DNA of 64,000 nt, from contig JAEEXI010000007.1 of NCBI GenBank assembly GCA_016291495.1, forward strand, positions 1 through 64,000, read 5' to 3'. The first letter of the stretch is position 1. The number at the start of each line of letters is the position of its first letter. A program made the translations under genes and the position numbers. This document shows, piece by piece, positions 45,185 through 56,176 of this stretch. This DNA comes from Prevotella sp. GTDB taxonomy: Bacteria; Bacteroidota; Bacteroidia; Bacteroidales; Bacteroidaceae. The notes below the pieces were generated by a model. That model ran no database searches and was not told the DNA's origin. It was given only the letters and a program-made list of their open reading frames with translations.

Positions 45185-48100
45185 ATGAGAAATCTAAAGC
45201 AATTGATCAAAAGGGCTGTCCCCGCGGTTTTAATGCTTATGGCATTCTCTCTCCAGTTGCAAGCGCAAGGTGGGGGGGGTGTTACCGTGAAAGGAACAGT
45301 CGTTGACAACAATTCGGAGCCTCTGATTGGAGCTTCTGTTGTCGTGAAGGGAAACACTTCCCTTGGAACAGTGACTGATTTCGATGGTAACTTTACGTTG
45401 AAGGTTCCTTCCGAGTCATCGACCCTCGTAGTGTCGTATGTCGGAATGACCTCTCGTGAGGTAAAGGTCGGCAACCAGCGTACATTCAACATTACGCTGC
45501 AGGACGACACCGAACTCGAAGAAGTCGTAGTTGTAGGTTTCGGTCAGCAGAAGAAAGCCTCTGTTGTGGGTGCTATCACTCAGGCCGATTCCAAAGTGTT
45601 GGAGCGCACTGGTGGTGTGACGAGCCTTGGACAGGCCCTCGCCGGTAACCTGCCTGGTGTGGTCACCATGAGTACGAGCGGTCAGCCGGGTGAGGAGGAT
45701 CCACAGATTTACATCCGTGGTACCAACTCTTGGAACGGTGGTGAGCCTCTGATTCTTGTGGATGGTATCGAGCGTCCCATGAATAGTGTGGACATCAACT
45801 CTGTTGCCAACATTTCCGTGCTGAAGGACGCATCTGCAACTGCCGTGTTCGGTGTGCGTGGTGCTAACGGTGTTATCCTGATTACCACCAAGCGTGGTCA
45901 GGAGGGTAAGGCCACCATCAACATCAATGCCAACATGACTTTGAAGTCATACTCCAAGCTGCCTGATGCCATGGATGCCTACGATGCACTGGATCTCCGT
46001 AATATGGCGATTGAGAAAGAGTTGGCATACGATCCCACTTCATGGGCAAAGTTCACTCCGCAGACGATTATGAACAAATACCGCAACCCTGCCAACCGTG
46101 CAGAGTGGGAGCGTTATCCGAACGTTGACTGGATTGATGAGTTGCTGAAGAGTGCAGCCACTTCTTATAATGTCAACGTGAACGTATCCGGTGGTTCTAA
46201 GTTCGTGAAGTACTTCGCCAACGTAGACTACGCCCATGAGGGTGACCTTTATAAGAAGGTACCCAATACCCGTGGTTATGACCCAGGTTTCTCCTACGAC
46301 CGTATCAACGTACGTAGTAACTTGGACTTCAACCTGACCAAGACAACGCAGTTGCATGTCAACCTCTCTGGTTCTCATGCCGTACGCAAGGCTACACAGG
46401 CTCAGTACGAGAACCTTGTATGGTCCGCTTTCTATGGTATCGCTCCTGGTGCTTTCCGTCCCTTGTATGACAATGGCATGTGGGGTTACTATGATCCCAA
46501 CCCCACGCAGGCTGCCCAGAACTCCATGGAGTACTTGAGCACAGGTGGTATCGGTTATACCACGACTGACCGTTTGAATACCGACTTCACTTTGGAGCAG
46601 GATCTGAGTTTTATTACCAAAGGTTTGAACTTCCAGTTTAAGCTTGCCTTCGATAATGCATTCCAGGAGTCTGGACGTGGTGTCGACGATACCAACGACT
46701 GGGAGGATGAGGCTCATTATTGGATCGATCCCGACACGGGTATTGGTGTGTCAGACGTACAGCCGGAAACGAACTATAAATTTGACTATAAGAACAATAA
46801 TAACTGGGGCTATGGTTCCGGTGGTGTCAATGACGGGGCCACCTATCGTCGTACGAACTACTCTGCACAGTTGAACTATAACCGTACTTTCGGTGACCAC
46901 ACCGTTGGTGCCATGGCGAACTTCAGCCGTGAGCGTTATGCTACAGGTTCTGAAGCTCCTCATCTCCGTGAGAACTGGGTATTCCGTGTTACTTACAACT
47001 ACCTGAGCAGGTATTTCTTCGAGTACAACGGTGCCTATAACGGATCTGAAATCTTCTCCAAAGACAACCGTTTTGCTTTCTTCAGCTCTGGTGCTATCGG
47101 ATGGATGCTCAGTGAGGAGCCTTTCATGAAAAAGCTGCGTGAGAAGCATATCATCGATATGTTGAAACTCCGTGCTTCTTATGGTGCAATCGGTGACGAC
47201 CATGTCAAACAAGGACGTTGGCTGTACCGTGACACTTGGGCAAACAGCGGCAATGTTCGTACGCGTATTTCCGGTACAGGTTCTCCTGACTTCCCAGGCA
47301 GTGCCTATACTTTCTGGAAACTGACCCAGGAAGGAAACCCCGACCTGCATTGGGAGAAAGCCAAGAAGCTTGACCTTGCTCTTGACTTCGGTTTCCTTGG
47401 CGGTCTGATTACCGGTTCGTTCGACTACTTCCATGAGAAGCGTACCGACATTTTGGTTGATGGTGGCGACCGTGCCGTTCCTTCCTATTATGGAGGTTCT
47501 GCTCCTGTAGCCAACCTTGGTAAGGTAAAGAGTTCTGGTTATGAGTTGGATCTCCGTTTCAACAAGCAGTTGAACAAGAACCTGCGTCTCTGGGGTAATC
47601 TCGCTTTCACCCATGCTACCAATACCATTGAGGAGCGTGACGACCCGAAGTTGACACCTGAGTATCAGAAAAAGGTGGGTAAGACCATTGATCAGACCTA
47701 TACCTATTTAGATCATGGCTATTACAACAACTGGGATGAGCTGTATGGAAGTACCGCCCATGATGAATATGACGACAACCGTATGCCCGGTAACTATATC
47801 ATCCTTGACTATGATGCCGACGGTGTGATTTCTGTGAATGATAATATCCCCTATGGATTCTCATCTGTTCCTCAGAACACTATGAATCTCCAGATTGGTG
47901 CAGACTGGAAGGGATGGAGCGCTTTCGTCCAATTCTATGGCACGAACAACGTTTCCCGCTATGTCAGCCTGCAGAGTTTGGCAGATGCCCGTACTTCCGG
48001 TTATCATGAAGGCAGCTATTGGACTCCCGACAATCAGAATGCCGATGTTCCCCTGCCTCGTTGGAGCTCGAACGTGAAGGCCAGCCAATACACCAATGGT

Positions 48101-48337
48101 ACCCGCTTTATGTTCGACGGCTCTTATGTGCGTCTGAAATATGCGGAGATTGCCTATACCTTCTCTAAGGAGAAATGGTTGAGGGCTATCGGTCTGCAAA
48201 GCCTGAAGTTGTACGTCAACGGTAACAACCTCATTCTTTGGACAAAGATGCCTGACGACCGTGAGTCGAATACGGGTGGATGGAGTGCATATCCTACATC
48301 GCGTCGTTTCAATTTTGGTCTTAGAGTTACACTTTAA
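45185..48337 (+). CDS. xusA: SusC/RagA TonB-dependent transporter (first pair)
   Basis: A 1050-residue outer-membrane transporter. After the signal peptide (MRNLKQLIKRAVPAVLMLMA...LQAQ) come a carboxypeptidase-D-regulatory-like domain (VTVKGTVVDNNSEPLIGASV), a TonB box region (LEEVVVVGFGQQKKASVVGA), the plug (IYIRGTNSW, then LVDGIERPM, then GVRGANGVILITTKRGQ) and a 22-strand barrel ending in RRFNFGLRVTL. It imports xylo-oligosaccharides with its SusD partner 14 nt downstream. The order matches the Prevotella xusABCDE-xyn10C system. The frame is open from 45119, but 45185 gives the signal peptide. Eight Gs at 45272-45279 encode GGG just after the cleavage site. Confidence 0.88.
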   Translation: MRNLKQLIKRAVPAVLMLMAFSLQLQAQGGGGVTVKGTVVDNNSEPLIGASVVVKGNTSLGTVTDFDGNFTLKVPSESSTLVVSYVGMTSREVKVGNQRTFNITLQDDTELEEVVVVGFGQQKKASVVGAITQADSKVLERTGGVTSLGQALAGNLPGVVTMSTSGQPGEEDPQIYIRGTNSWNGGEPLILVDGIERPMNSVDINSVANISVLKDASATAVFGVRGANGVILITTKRGQEGKATININANMTLKSYSKLPDAMDAYDALDLRNMAIEKELAYDPTSWAKFTPQTIMNKYRNPANRAEWERYPNVDWIDELLKSAATSYNVNVNVSGGSKFVKYFANVDYAHEGDLYKKVPNTRGYDPGFSYDRINVRSNLDFNLTKTTQLHVNLSGSHAVRKATQAQYENLVWSAFYGIAPGAFRPLYDNGMWGYYDPNPTQAAQNSMEYLSTGGIGYTTTDRLNTDFTLEQDLSFITKGLNFQFKLAFDNAFQESGRGVDDTNDWEDEAHYWIDPDTGIGVSDVQPETNYKFDYKNNNNWGYGSGGVNDGATYRRTNYSAQLNYNRTFGDHTVGAMANFSRERYATGSEAPHLRENWVFRVTYNYLSRYFFEYNGAYNGSEIFSKDNRFAFFSSGAIGWMLSEEPFMKKLREKHIIDMLKLRASYGAIGDDHVKQGRWLYRDTWANSGNVRTRISGTGSPDFPGSAYTFWKLTQEGNPDLHWEKAKKLDLALDFGFLGGLITGSFDYFHEKRTDILVDGGDRAVPSYYGGSAPVANLGKVKSSGYELDLRFNKQLNKNLRLWGNLAFTHATNTIEERDDPKLTPEYQKKVGKTIDQTYTYLDHGYYNNWDELYGSTAHDEYDDNRMPGNYIILDYDADGVISVNDNIPYGFSSVPQNTMNLQIGADWKGWSAFVQFYGTNNVSRYVSLQSLADARTSGYHEGSYWTPDNQNADVPLPRWSSNVKASQYTNGTRFMFDGSYVRLKYAEIAYTFSKEKWLRAIGLQSLKLYVNGNNLILWTKMPDDRESNTGGWSAYPTSRRFNFGLRVTL

Positions 48338-48351
48338 TTCATAGAAGAAAA

Positions 48352-50292
48352 ATGAAAAAATCATTCATATATATTCTGTGCGCATTGCTGGCCGGTACAT
48401 TCAGCATGACCTCCTGTACCGACTATCTGGAGAAAGACGCGGAGTCTGTCCTCCAGAAAGAGGATGCGTTTAAGAATTTCAACAATTTCCAGGGATTTGT
48501 GGAAGTCATGTATAGCGTCATCCCTGATGTGGCAAAGAGCCACTGGACCAGCTGCTTTAACTGGGGTGAGGACGAAGTCCATACTTTTGATAGTGGTTGG
48601 GCAAACAGCATCTTTACCGCGATGGTAGATAATGGAAACTACCGTGGCTATTTCAACAATTCAGCTTGTTTCCTGGATCGTTCTTGGAATACTGATAATG
48701 ATCGTTTTAGCAAATCTCTCTGGGGTGGTAGCTGGTTTGGCATCCGTCAGGCCAACATCGGTCTGAAGGCTTTGGAGGACGGTCTGCTGACAGATGCTAC
48801 TACGGAACAGCGTAACCTGATTAAAGGTCAGTTGCTTTTCTTCCGTGCGTGGTTCTATTTCGAGCTTTGCACCTATTGGGGTGGTCTTCCCTATATCACG
48901 GAGCCTTTGGATCCGGGAGCACAGTTTGACCTCCCTCGTGAGACTTTCCAGGAGTGTGCCGAGAAGATGGTGGCTGACTTCCAGGAGGCTGCTAACCTGC
49001 TGCCCATCAACTGGGATAATACTGCTACGGGACAACAAATTGGTAAAGGTAACAATGAATTGCGTCCTAACAAGATTTGGGCACTGTCTTACATGGGTAA
49101 GGCGCTGCTTTATGCCGGTAGCCCACTGATGGTGAACGGTATTGACGCTACAGGTGACACCTATAAGTATGATGCTTCCTATTGTAAGCGTGCGGCTGAT
49201 GCCTTTGGTCAGGTTCTGAAACTGGTGGAAGGTGGTCAGACACAATATGCTTTGGTTCCCTTTGAGGACTATCATACCCTGTTCTGGACACAGAAGCAGA
49301 ACTGGTTGATGCCTGGTGGCACAGAGGCCATTATGCGTAGCCCTTCCTATGGTGCCGACTCTTACTGGCGTCAGGCCAACGTCTATGGACCGAAGGAGAT
49401 TGCTGATGGTGACGGTATCGTATTGCATCCCGCAGCCAACTATGTGGACTATTTCGGAACAGAGAACGGTTTGCCTCTGGAGCCTACCGTTGGTGGTGCT
49501 AATCCAGAGTGGGATAAGACCCATCCTTGGAAGAATCGTGACCCGCGTTTCTATTATAATATTAGGTATGATGGCGTGAAGATGTTCAGTGGTGAGCCTT
49601 CTGATCCCAACAAATATGATTTCCAGTATGCTAATCTTTATGAGGGTGGCAATGGTATACAAGACCTTCACAGAAGTCGTACGGGATATTATGAGTATAA
49701 GTTCATTTCTAATGATTGTAATTTGATTGACAATGGTCATAGCGGATGGTCTAACGCCTTCCACATCCACCTCTCCTGGATGCGTCTTGCTGACGTTTAT
49801 CTGATGTATGCCGAGGCTGTGGATATGGGTTATGGTGGTGCTAAAGCCAAGTCTGCTACCTACGCTTTGACAGCAGAGGAAGCCGTTAACACCATCCGTA
49901 CGCGTGCCGGTGTGGCTAACGTAGATGAGCGTTATACAGGTAATCCTAATTACTTCATGGACGAGATTCGCCGTGAGCGTGCTGTTGAGTTGGCCTTTGA
50001 GGGACATCGTTTCAACGACCTTCGTCGTTGGAAACTATTGACAGTCTATCCCTATAACATCAAGACCAGAGTGTTATTTGACCGTGTTCCTGGTGCAAAG
50101 ATTGACCCTGATAAAGACAAGTATCATCCAAACCTTGACATCACCGTTGATCCGAAGGAAAATGAAGTCAAGAACTGGAGAGAAGTTACGATTATCGAGC
50201 GTAAACTCAGTGCCAAGCATTACTGGCTCCCCTTCAAGAATGAAGATGTGATGATGTATCCCGAGTTCAAGCAGAACCCCGGTTGGGAATAA
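48352..50292 (+). CDS. xusB: SusD/RagB surface glycan-binding lipoprotein (first pair)
   Basis: A 646-residue lipoprotein (lipid Cys22, followed by TDYLEKD). TPR-like helices and SusD signatures are seen: QLLFFRAWFYFELCTYWGGL, ADVYLMYAEAVDMG, and the late IRRERAVELAFEGHRFNDLR-type segment near the C-terminus. It forms the lid of the SusC barrel and binds xylan chains at the cell surface. Fourteen nt separate it from the transporter gene. Confidence 0.9.
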   Translation: MKKSFIYILCALLAGTFSMTSCTDYLEKDAESVLQKEDAFKNFNNFQGFVEVMYSVIPDVAKSHWTSCFNWGEDEVHTFDSGWANSIFTAMVDNGNYRGYFNNSACFLDRSWNTDNDRFSKSLWGGSWFGIRQANIGLKALEDGLLTDATTEQRNLIKGQLLFFRAWFYFELCTYWGGLPYITEPLDPGAQFDLPRETFQECAEKMVADFQEAANLLPINWDNTATGQQIGKGNNELRPNKIWALSYMGKALLYAGSPLMVNGIDATGDTYKYDASYCKRAADAFGQVLKLVEGGQTQYALVPFEDYHTLFWTQKQNWLMPGGTEAIMRSPSYGADSYWRQANVYGPKEIADGDGIVLHPAANYVDYFGTENGLPLEPTVGGANPEWDKTHPWKNRDPRFYYNIRYDGVKMFSGEPSDPNKYDFQYANLYEGGNGIQDLHRSRTGYYEYKFISNDCNLIDNGHSGWSNAFHIHLSWMRLADVYLMYAEAVDMGYGGAKAKSATYALTAEEAVNTIRTRAGVANVDERYTGNPNYFMDEIRRERAVELAFEGHRFNDLRRWKLLTVYPYNIKTRVLFDRVPGAKIDPDKDKYHPNLDITVDPKENEVKNWREVTIIERKLSAKHYWLPFKNEDVMMYPEFKQNPGWE

Positions 50293-50333
50293 TTCTTGAA
50301 ATGAAAGATTTAACATTAAAGATGAAAGATTCT

Positions 50334-53198
50334 ATGAAACATAAGATATTATATATGTCAGCGATCATGGCTTTGTCGACAGTCACGCCTGTTTTAGCAC
50401 AGACGGAGACAGAGACAGAGGCAGATGCCGCACCTGTCAATGTGGCATTCCGCTCAGTAGACCAACAGGACTTGTTGGGTGGCGTATCTGTCATCGACAT
50501 GAAGGAACTGTCAGATAAGGCATTTGACAGCTATAGCCTGACGTTTGTTGACAATGTGGTCGGCGGTTTCAACGGCAACATCTGGGGTAATGATGAATAC
50601 CTGACCGTTGTCGATGGAATGGTACGTGACGCCAATAACGTGCTCCCGACCGAGATTGACCAGATTACCCTGTTAAAGGGTGCTCAGGCCGTGATTCTCT
50701 ACGGTCCTCGTGCCGCTAAGGGTGTCATCATGATTACCACCAAGCGTGGTAAGGAGGGTGACCTGCGTATCAAAGTCCATGCCAATGGCGGACTCTATGT
50801 TCCCAAAGAGTATCCCAAGTACCTCGGATCAGCCGAGTATATGAGTTACTATAACCAAGCCCGTTTCAATGACGGCTTGACTCCTGCCTATTCGGATGAG
50901 GACATCTACCATTTTGCTTCCGGTGAGAACCCCTATCGCTATCCAAATTTCAATATGCTCTCTGAGGACTATCTGAGGAAGGCATATACCCGCTACGAGG
51001 GTATTATGGAGGTGACCGGTGGCAGCAACCGTATGAAGTATTACACGACGGTAGGTTACTATCGGGAGTCTTCCGCCCTGAAGGTGGGTAATGCGAAAGA
51101 CAACTACACCAGTCGTTTCTTCGTTCGTGGTAACATTGACGTAGAACTCAACAAGGTGCTGTCTTTCAAGGCAGATGCCAATGTAACCTTCTACGATGCT
51201 TTCACTGCCCGTACAGACTGGTGGGCACAGTCGGCCTCCCTGCGTCCGCATCTGGTGTCTCCGTTGGTACCTATCAGCTATATTGATCCTGCTGACAAGG
51301 CTTCTTTGGACATGGTCCGTAATAGTGACTACTTGCAGGGCGATATGTTCTTTGGAGGTACTCAGGCCAATATGACCAATCCCTATGCCGACGCCTTTGC
51401 AGCCGGTGACAACAAGTATGTAAGCCGTCAGTTCCAGTTCAATACGGAGTTTGACGTTAATCTGAACTCTCTGGTGAAGGGCCTGATGTTCCGTCTCAAG
51501 TATGGTATTGACTATGCCTCTACCTACAACCAGGGCTACAACAACCAGTATGCCACTTTCTCTGTAGAGGAGAATAAGTGGAATGATGCAGCAGGTTATG
51601 ACCAGTTGAGCGGTCTCGTCCAGTATAACAATGACCATAAGACGGGTGACGAGAATATCAGCAACTCTGCCTATCGTTATACCTATAATTTATCCGGTCA
51701 GTTCGACTATGCCCGCACCTTCGCTGAAAAGCATAATGTGTTCGGTATGTTCCTTGCTAATCTCTGGCAGACCCAGCACAATGGTCAGTACCACCGTGCT
51801 ACCAATGTGAACCTTGGCTTGCAGTTGTCTTACAACTACGACCACACCTATTACTTTGACTTCAGTGCCGCCATTCCTTATTCTACCAAGATGCCGGAGG
51901 GCAACCGCACCGCTTTCTCACCATCCTTCACGTTAGGATGGCGTCCTACCAAGGACATCCTGAAGGATACTTTCGTAGATGACCTGATGCTGACCGCTTC
52001 GTATAGCGTCATCAACCAGGATCTGGATATCGCTACCGGAAACGTTGGCTCTGATGAGCGCTATTATGGTGGCTATTATCTCTATAAGTCCGTGATGCAG
52101 TCTGGTGGTTGGTACCAATGGGCTGATAACGGAGGTATGGCTGCTACGGAGTTCCAGCGTGGTGATAACTTCGATATGACCTATGTAAAGCGTAAGGAGT
52201 TCAATATCGGTCTTCGCGGTTCTTTGTGGAACAAGATGATTACCTTCGACTTCAACTTCTTTACCAATAAGATGGACGGTGGTCTGGCACGTGTTGAGAC
52301 GCTCTACCCGAGCTACTTCGTTCAGCAGGGCTATCCCAGCTCCTCTATCATTCCTTATGTCAACTTCAATGCCGATAAGCGCACTGGTATCGACTTCAGC
52401 GTTTACTTTAACAAGAAAATCGGTCAGGTGGACATGAAGTTAGGTTTCAGCGGTATGTGGTACAAGAGCACAGCCGACAAGCGTGATGAGAACTACGAGT
52501 ATGCTTATCAGAGCCGTATGGGTCAGGCGCTTAACGGCTACTGGGGTTTGCAGAGCATGGGTCTTTTCCAGTCTCAGGCTGAGATTGACGAGGCTCCTTC
52601 ACAGACCTTCGGTGAAGTTAAGGTCGGTGATATCCGCTACGTTGACCAGAACAACGACGGTAAGATCGACAGCAACGATGAGGTATTCCTCGGTCGTTGG
52701 GACTCTCCCTTCATGGGCGGTATCAACCTCACCCTCAAATGGAAGAACTTCACCTTCTTCACTATGGGTAACCTCTATCTGGGTGGTCATGGCATGAAGG
52801 ACAACACTTACTTCTGGATGCGCGGTACCGGTAAGTACTCTGAGATTGCCCGTGAAACTGCTCAGCAAGTAGTTGATGAGTTAGGAAATATCTATCTGGC
52901 TAATCCTAATGCAGCTTATCCTCGTCTGACCACTTCCAATGGTGACAACAACTTCCGTTATTCAGACTTCTGGATGTACAGCAACAGTCGTTTCACACTC
53001 CGTAAGGTACAGCTGACCTACAGCTTCCCGGAGAGTGTATTTGCCAATACATTCGCCAAGTTTGTGAAGGGTCTGGATGTCTATATCGCCGGCAACAGCC
53101 TGCTGACCATTGCCAAGGAGCGCAAACTGCTGGAGATGAATGTCGGCAGTGCACCTCAGACACGCTACTACAGCATTGGCTTCAAAGCTTCGTTCTAA
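50334..53198 (+). CDS. xusC: SusC/RagA TonB-dependent transporter (second pair)
   Basis: A 954-residue outer-membrane transporter with signal MKHKILYMSAIMALSTVTPVLAQ. Unlike the first SusC it has no carboxypeptidase-like N-terminal domain: the plug (VVDGMVRDANNVLPTEIDQI, then YGPRAAKGVIMITTKRG) begins about 60 residues after the signal. The barrel ends with TRYYSIGFKASF. Upstream in-frame ATGs at 50301 and 50322 exist; 50334 gives the best signal peptide. It lies 41 nt after the first SusD gene. The shorter form is typical of the second pair in xylan loci. Confidence 0.85.
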   Translation: MKHKILYMSAIMALSTVTPVLAQTETETEADAAPVNVAFRSVDQQDLLGGVSVIDMKELSDKAFDSYSLTFVDNVVGGFNGNIWGNDEYLTVVDGMVRDANNVLPTEIDQITLLKGAQAVILYGPRAAKGVIMITTKRGKEGDLRIKVHANGGLYVPKEYPKYLGSAEYMSYYNQARFNDGLTPAYSDEDIYHFASGENPYRYPNFNMLSEDYLRKAYTRYEGIMEVTGGSNRMKYYTTVGYYRESSALKVGNAKDNYTSRFFVRGNIDVELNKVLSFKADANVTFYDAFTARTDWWAQSASLRPHLVSPLVPISYIDPADKASLDMVRNSDYLQGDMFFGGTQANMTNPYADAFAAGDNKYVSRQFQFNTEFDVNLNSLVKGLMFRLKYGIDYASTYNQGYNNQYATFSVEENKWNDAAGYDQLSGLVQYNNDHKTGDENISNSAYRYTYNLSGQFDYARTFAEKHNVFGMFLANLWQTQHNGQYHRATNVNLGLQLSYNYDHTYYFDFSAAIPYSTKMPEGNRTAFSPSFTLGWRPTKDILKDTFVDDLMLTASYSVINQDLDIATGNVGSDERYYGGYYLYKSVMQSGGWYQWADNGGMAATEFQRGDNFDMTYVKRKEFNIGLRGSLWNKMITFDFNFFTNKMDGGLARVETLYPSYFVQQGYPSSSIIPYVNFNADKRTGIDFSVYFNKKIGQVDMKLGFSGMWYKSTADKRDENYEYAYQSRMGQALNGYWGLQSMGLFQSQAEIDEAPSQTFGEVKVGDIRYVDQNNDGKIDSNDEVFLGRWDSPFMGGINLTLKWKNFTFFTMGNLYLGGHGMKDNTYFWMRGTGKYSEIARETAQQVVDELGNIYLANPNAAYPRLTTSNGDNNFRYSDFWMYSNSRFTLRKVQLTYSFPESVFANTFAKFVKGLDVYIAGNSLLTIAKERKLLEMNVGSAPQTRYYSIGFKASF

Positions 53199-53227
53199 AC
53201 AATGTAATTCTAAAACAGAATAAAGAT

Positions 53228-55066
53228 ATGAAAAAATTTAGAAAAGTAGCAATACTTACAATCATAGCTCCGATGATGGCCTCTCTGGTCAGCTGCGATG
53301 ACGCGTTCAGTCCAGCTGTCGAGAACCATAAGGATATGAGTCAGTTGGAGGATATGCCTCAGTGGGCTGTCGGTCTGTTGGGACATGCCTATATCAGTAA
53401 CCCCTTAGGACAGAATGCTGACCAATGGTGGAAATGGACGGAGGTGGCAACCGACGATGCGGTTATCAACGACGTGAACAACCAGTACCGCCGTATGGCT
53501 TTGGGTTCCTGGCGTGCTGACAACAACCCGATGGAAAACTGGCGCTACCTGCGTGGTTCATGGCAGTATATCAACCAGATGATTGAACTGGCACCCAATG
53601 TAGAATGGGCAAACGAGCCTGTTGCCGCAGAACTTTACAAGGAGCGCTTCCTGGGTGAGGCATATGGTATGCGTGCCTTCTATATGTATCACTTGTTGAT
53701 GGCTCATGCCGGATGGGCAGGCGATCAGTTGTTGGGTATCCCCATCCTGACGGAGTCGGAGACAGTGGCTTCTGATTTTAACAAACCCCGTAACACATTT
53801 GCAGAGTGTCTTGCACAACTGAATTCCGACGTGGAACAGGCCATCAAGTATCTGCCAGAGGATTATGGTGATATTTCTGACAACAGTGCTGTTCCTGCCA
53901 AATATGTTGCAGTAGGTGCCACAGCCACTACATATTCGCGTGTCTTTGGCGACCATGCCAAGAACCGTATGAGTGCCCGTGTTGCCAGGGCTGTACGTGC
54001 CCAGGCTGCCTTGCTGGCTGCCAGCCCCGCTTACAACCAGGGTTCTGGCGTGACATGGGACGACGCTGCCAACCGTATGGCAGAGGTGCTGAAAGGTCTT
54101 GGCTCCAATCCTATCGCCCAGATGGACCCCGATGGTCATCATTGGTACACAGAATATAAGGCCATGGAGAAATGGGAGGCAGGATACAATTCTCCCGAAA
54201 TCCTGTGGCGTTCCAACAAGGGTGGTGATGATGCCACCAGCGATGGCGGTTGCATTGAGAAGCAGAACTTCCCACCGACATTATATGGAAATGGACGCGT
54301 GAACCCCTCTCAGAACTTTGTGGATGCCTTCCCGATGGCAGATGGTACACCGATCAGTGAGTCTGCTGACTATGACCCACAGAATCCATATGAGAACCGT
54401 GATCCGCGTCTTGCCCTTTATGTCGTTACCAACGGTTCAAAGGTGAGCGGACAGACCATTATCACTGCTGAGGACGGTACCACCGACGATGCCCTCAACC
54501 ATTTTGACGGACGTTCTACCCGTACAGGCTATTATATGAGAAAGCTCTTGGTAGAGGATGTGATTTGTAATCCTAGCAATGCTACAGGACAGGTGCATGT
54601 GAAGCCTTGGATGCGTTATACGGAGTTCTTCCTCGGCTATGCGGAAGCAGCCAATGAGGCTTGGGGTCCCACAGGTACCGGTTCTAACGGTTTCTCTGCC
54701 TATGACGTCATTAAGGCTATCCGCCAGCGTGCCGGTGCAGGTAAAGGTGCTTATGGCTCTGATACCTATCTGGAGAAGTGTAAGGGTGATAAGAGCCTGA
54801 TGCGTGAACTCATCCGCAACGAGCGTCGTATCGAGCTCTGCTTCGAGGGTTTCCGTTTCTGGGACCTCCGTCGCTGGAAGCTTGATGTCACAAAACTGAA
54901 TGAAAAAGCCAAGGGTATGCGTATTTCCAACAACCACTATACGGTATTCGATGTTGAGGAACGTAAGTATCAGGACTATATGTACTATGGCCCCATTCCT
55001 TACAGCGAACTGCTCAAATTCTCTGAACTCAAGCAGAATAATGGTTGGGAAGACAGAAATAACTAA
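53228..55066 (+). CDS. xusD: SusD/RagB surface glycan-binding lipoprotein (second pair)
   Basis: A 612-residue lipoprotein (lipid Cys23, then DDAFSPAVEN). SusD features include YLRGSWQYINQMIELAPNV, EAYGMRAFYMYHLLMAHAGW and the C-terminal RNERRIELCFEGFRFWDLRR. It partners the second SusC, 29 nt upstream. The ligand is expected to be xylan or a decorated xylo-oligosaccharide. Confidence 0.9.
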   Translation: MKKFRKVAILTIIAPMMASLVSCDDAFSPAVENHKDMSQLEDMPQWAVGLLGHAYISNPLGQNADQWWKWTEVATDDAVINDVNNQYRRMALGSWRADNNPMENWRYLRGSWQYINQMIELAPNVEWANEPVAAELYKERFLGEAYGMRAFYMYHLLMAHAGWAGDQLLGIPILTESETVASDFNKPRNTFAECLAQLNSDVEQAIKYLPEDYGDISDNSAVPAKYVAVGATATTYSRVFGDHAKNRMSARVARAVRAQAALLAASPAYNQGSGVTWDDAANRMAEVLKGLGSNPIAQMDPDGHHWYTEYKAMEKWEAGYNSPEILWRSNKGGDDATSDGGCIEKQNFPPTLYGNGRVNPSQNFVDAFPMADGTPISESADYDPQNPYENRDPRLALYVVTNGSKVSGQTIITAEDGTTDDALNHFDGRSTRTGYYMRKLLVEDVICNPSNATGQVHVKPWMRYTEFFLGYAEAANEAWGPTGTGSNGFSAYDVIKAIRQRAGAGKGAYGSDTYLEKCKGDKSLMRELIRNERRIELCFEGFRFWDLRRWKLDVTKLNEKAKGMRISNNHYTVFDVEERKYQDYMYYGPIPYSELLKFSELKQNNGWEDRNN

Positions 55067-55087
55067 CATTGTAAAATTCTAAAAGCT

Positions 55088-56146
55088 ATGAACAAGAAAA
55101 TATTGTATATAACCAATATGCTGCTGGCGGTGTTCTTTCTGACAGCCTGTAAGAATGGAGATTGGAGTTTCCCCGACTACGATAATCCAAACTCAGACAA
55201 GAACACAGCAGTGTACTTTGCTTATCAGAGCCCGATCCGTACCATCACTTTTGGTGAGGATCTGACTACTGACAACTCGATGGACAACGAGCAAAACTTC
55301 CAGATTATGGCAACGATTGGCGGTGTCTATGAGAATACCAAGGACGTGATTATCGATCTGAGTTTCGACAACTCACTCTGTAATGGTATCCAGTTCGCTG
55401 GTGGTGGTGATGTGGTTCCCATGCCAGCCAACTATTACACCATCGTCGGTGATCCTCGGATCGTGATTAAGAGCGGTCAGGTGCTGGGTGGCGTGAAGAT
55501 TCATCTGGAGGATGCCTTCTTCAATGATCCCTTGGCAACTGAGGTTAACTACGTAGTTCCCGTGAAGATGACGCAAGTGGAGAATGCTGACAGTATCCTT
55601 AGCGGAACGCCTCAGGACGGCATTGCTCAACCTGTTCTTCAGTTCGCTTCCAACTGGTCAGTACAGCCTAAGAACTATACCCTCTATGCAGTGAGGTACA
55701 TCAGCAAGTACCAGTCTAACTACTTGCGCCGTGGTGTAGATTCCTATTCTGGTGCTAAGATCGGCATCGAGAAGCGTCATGCAGAGTTTGTCGAGAAGGA
55801 TGAGGTGCTGCAGAATCAGTTCACTACAAAGGGCAAGAATGCTGTACAGTGGGCTCATACAGTGAAGGATCAGGCTGGTAATAACCTGACGTGCAATATC
55901 CAGCTCAGCTTTGACGCAGAAGGTAATTGTACGTTGTCTTCTCCTGACCCCACCGTGTTTACGGTGAACGGTAGCGGTAAGTTCGTTGCCAAAGGCGACA
56001 AGAACAGCTGGGGTAACAAGGACCGTGATGTCCTTTATCTGGACTACACTCTTCAGTATGATGGAATCACCCGTGCCACCAAGGACACCCTCGTCGTTCG
56101 TGACCGTGGTGTGAAGGCTGAATGGTTCAAGATTGAGGAAAAGTAA
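55088..56146 (+). CDS. xusE: Surface glycan-binding lipoprotein (XusE-like, DUF1735/DUF4973 type)
   Basis: A 352-residue lipoprotein (lipid Cys21 in LTACKNGDW). The N-terminal half (NTAVYFAYQSPIRTITFGED) resembles the DUF1735-type beta-sandwich of surface glycan-binding proteins, and the second half with YTLYAVRYISKYQSNYLRRG resembles DUF4973. In the same position in Prevotella xylan loci is XusE, which binds xylan on the cell surface and assists the SusCD pairs. It sits 21 nt after the second SusD and 30 nt before the GH10 gene. Confidence 0.78.
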   Translation: MNKKILYITNMLLAVFFLTACKNGDWSFPDYDNPNSDKNTAVYFAYQSPIRTITFGEDLTTDNSMDNEQNFQIMATIGGVYENTKDVIIDLSFDNSLCNGIQFAGGGDVVPMPANYYTIVGDPRIVIKSGQVLGGVKIHLEDAFFNDPLATEVNYVVPVKMTQVENADSILSGTPQDGIAQPVLQFASNWSVQPKNYTLYAVRYISKYQSNYLRRGVDSYSGAKIGIEKRHAEFVEKDEVLQNQFTTKGKNAVQWAHTVKDQAGNNLTCNIQLSFDAEGNCTLSSPDPTVFTVNGSGKFVAKGDKNSWGNKDRDVLYLDYTLQYDGITRATKDTLVVRDRGVKAEWFKIEEK

Positions 56147-56176
56147 TTCAAGTTTCAGATTTAAACCGATTAAAAA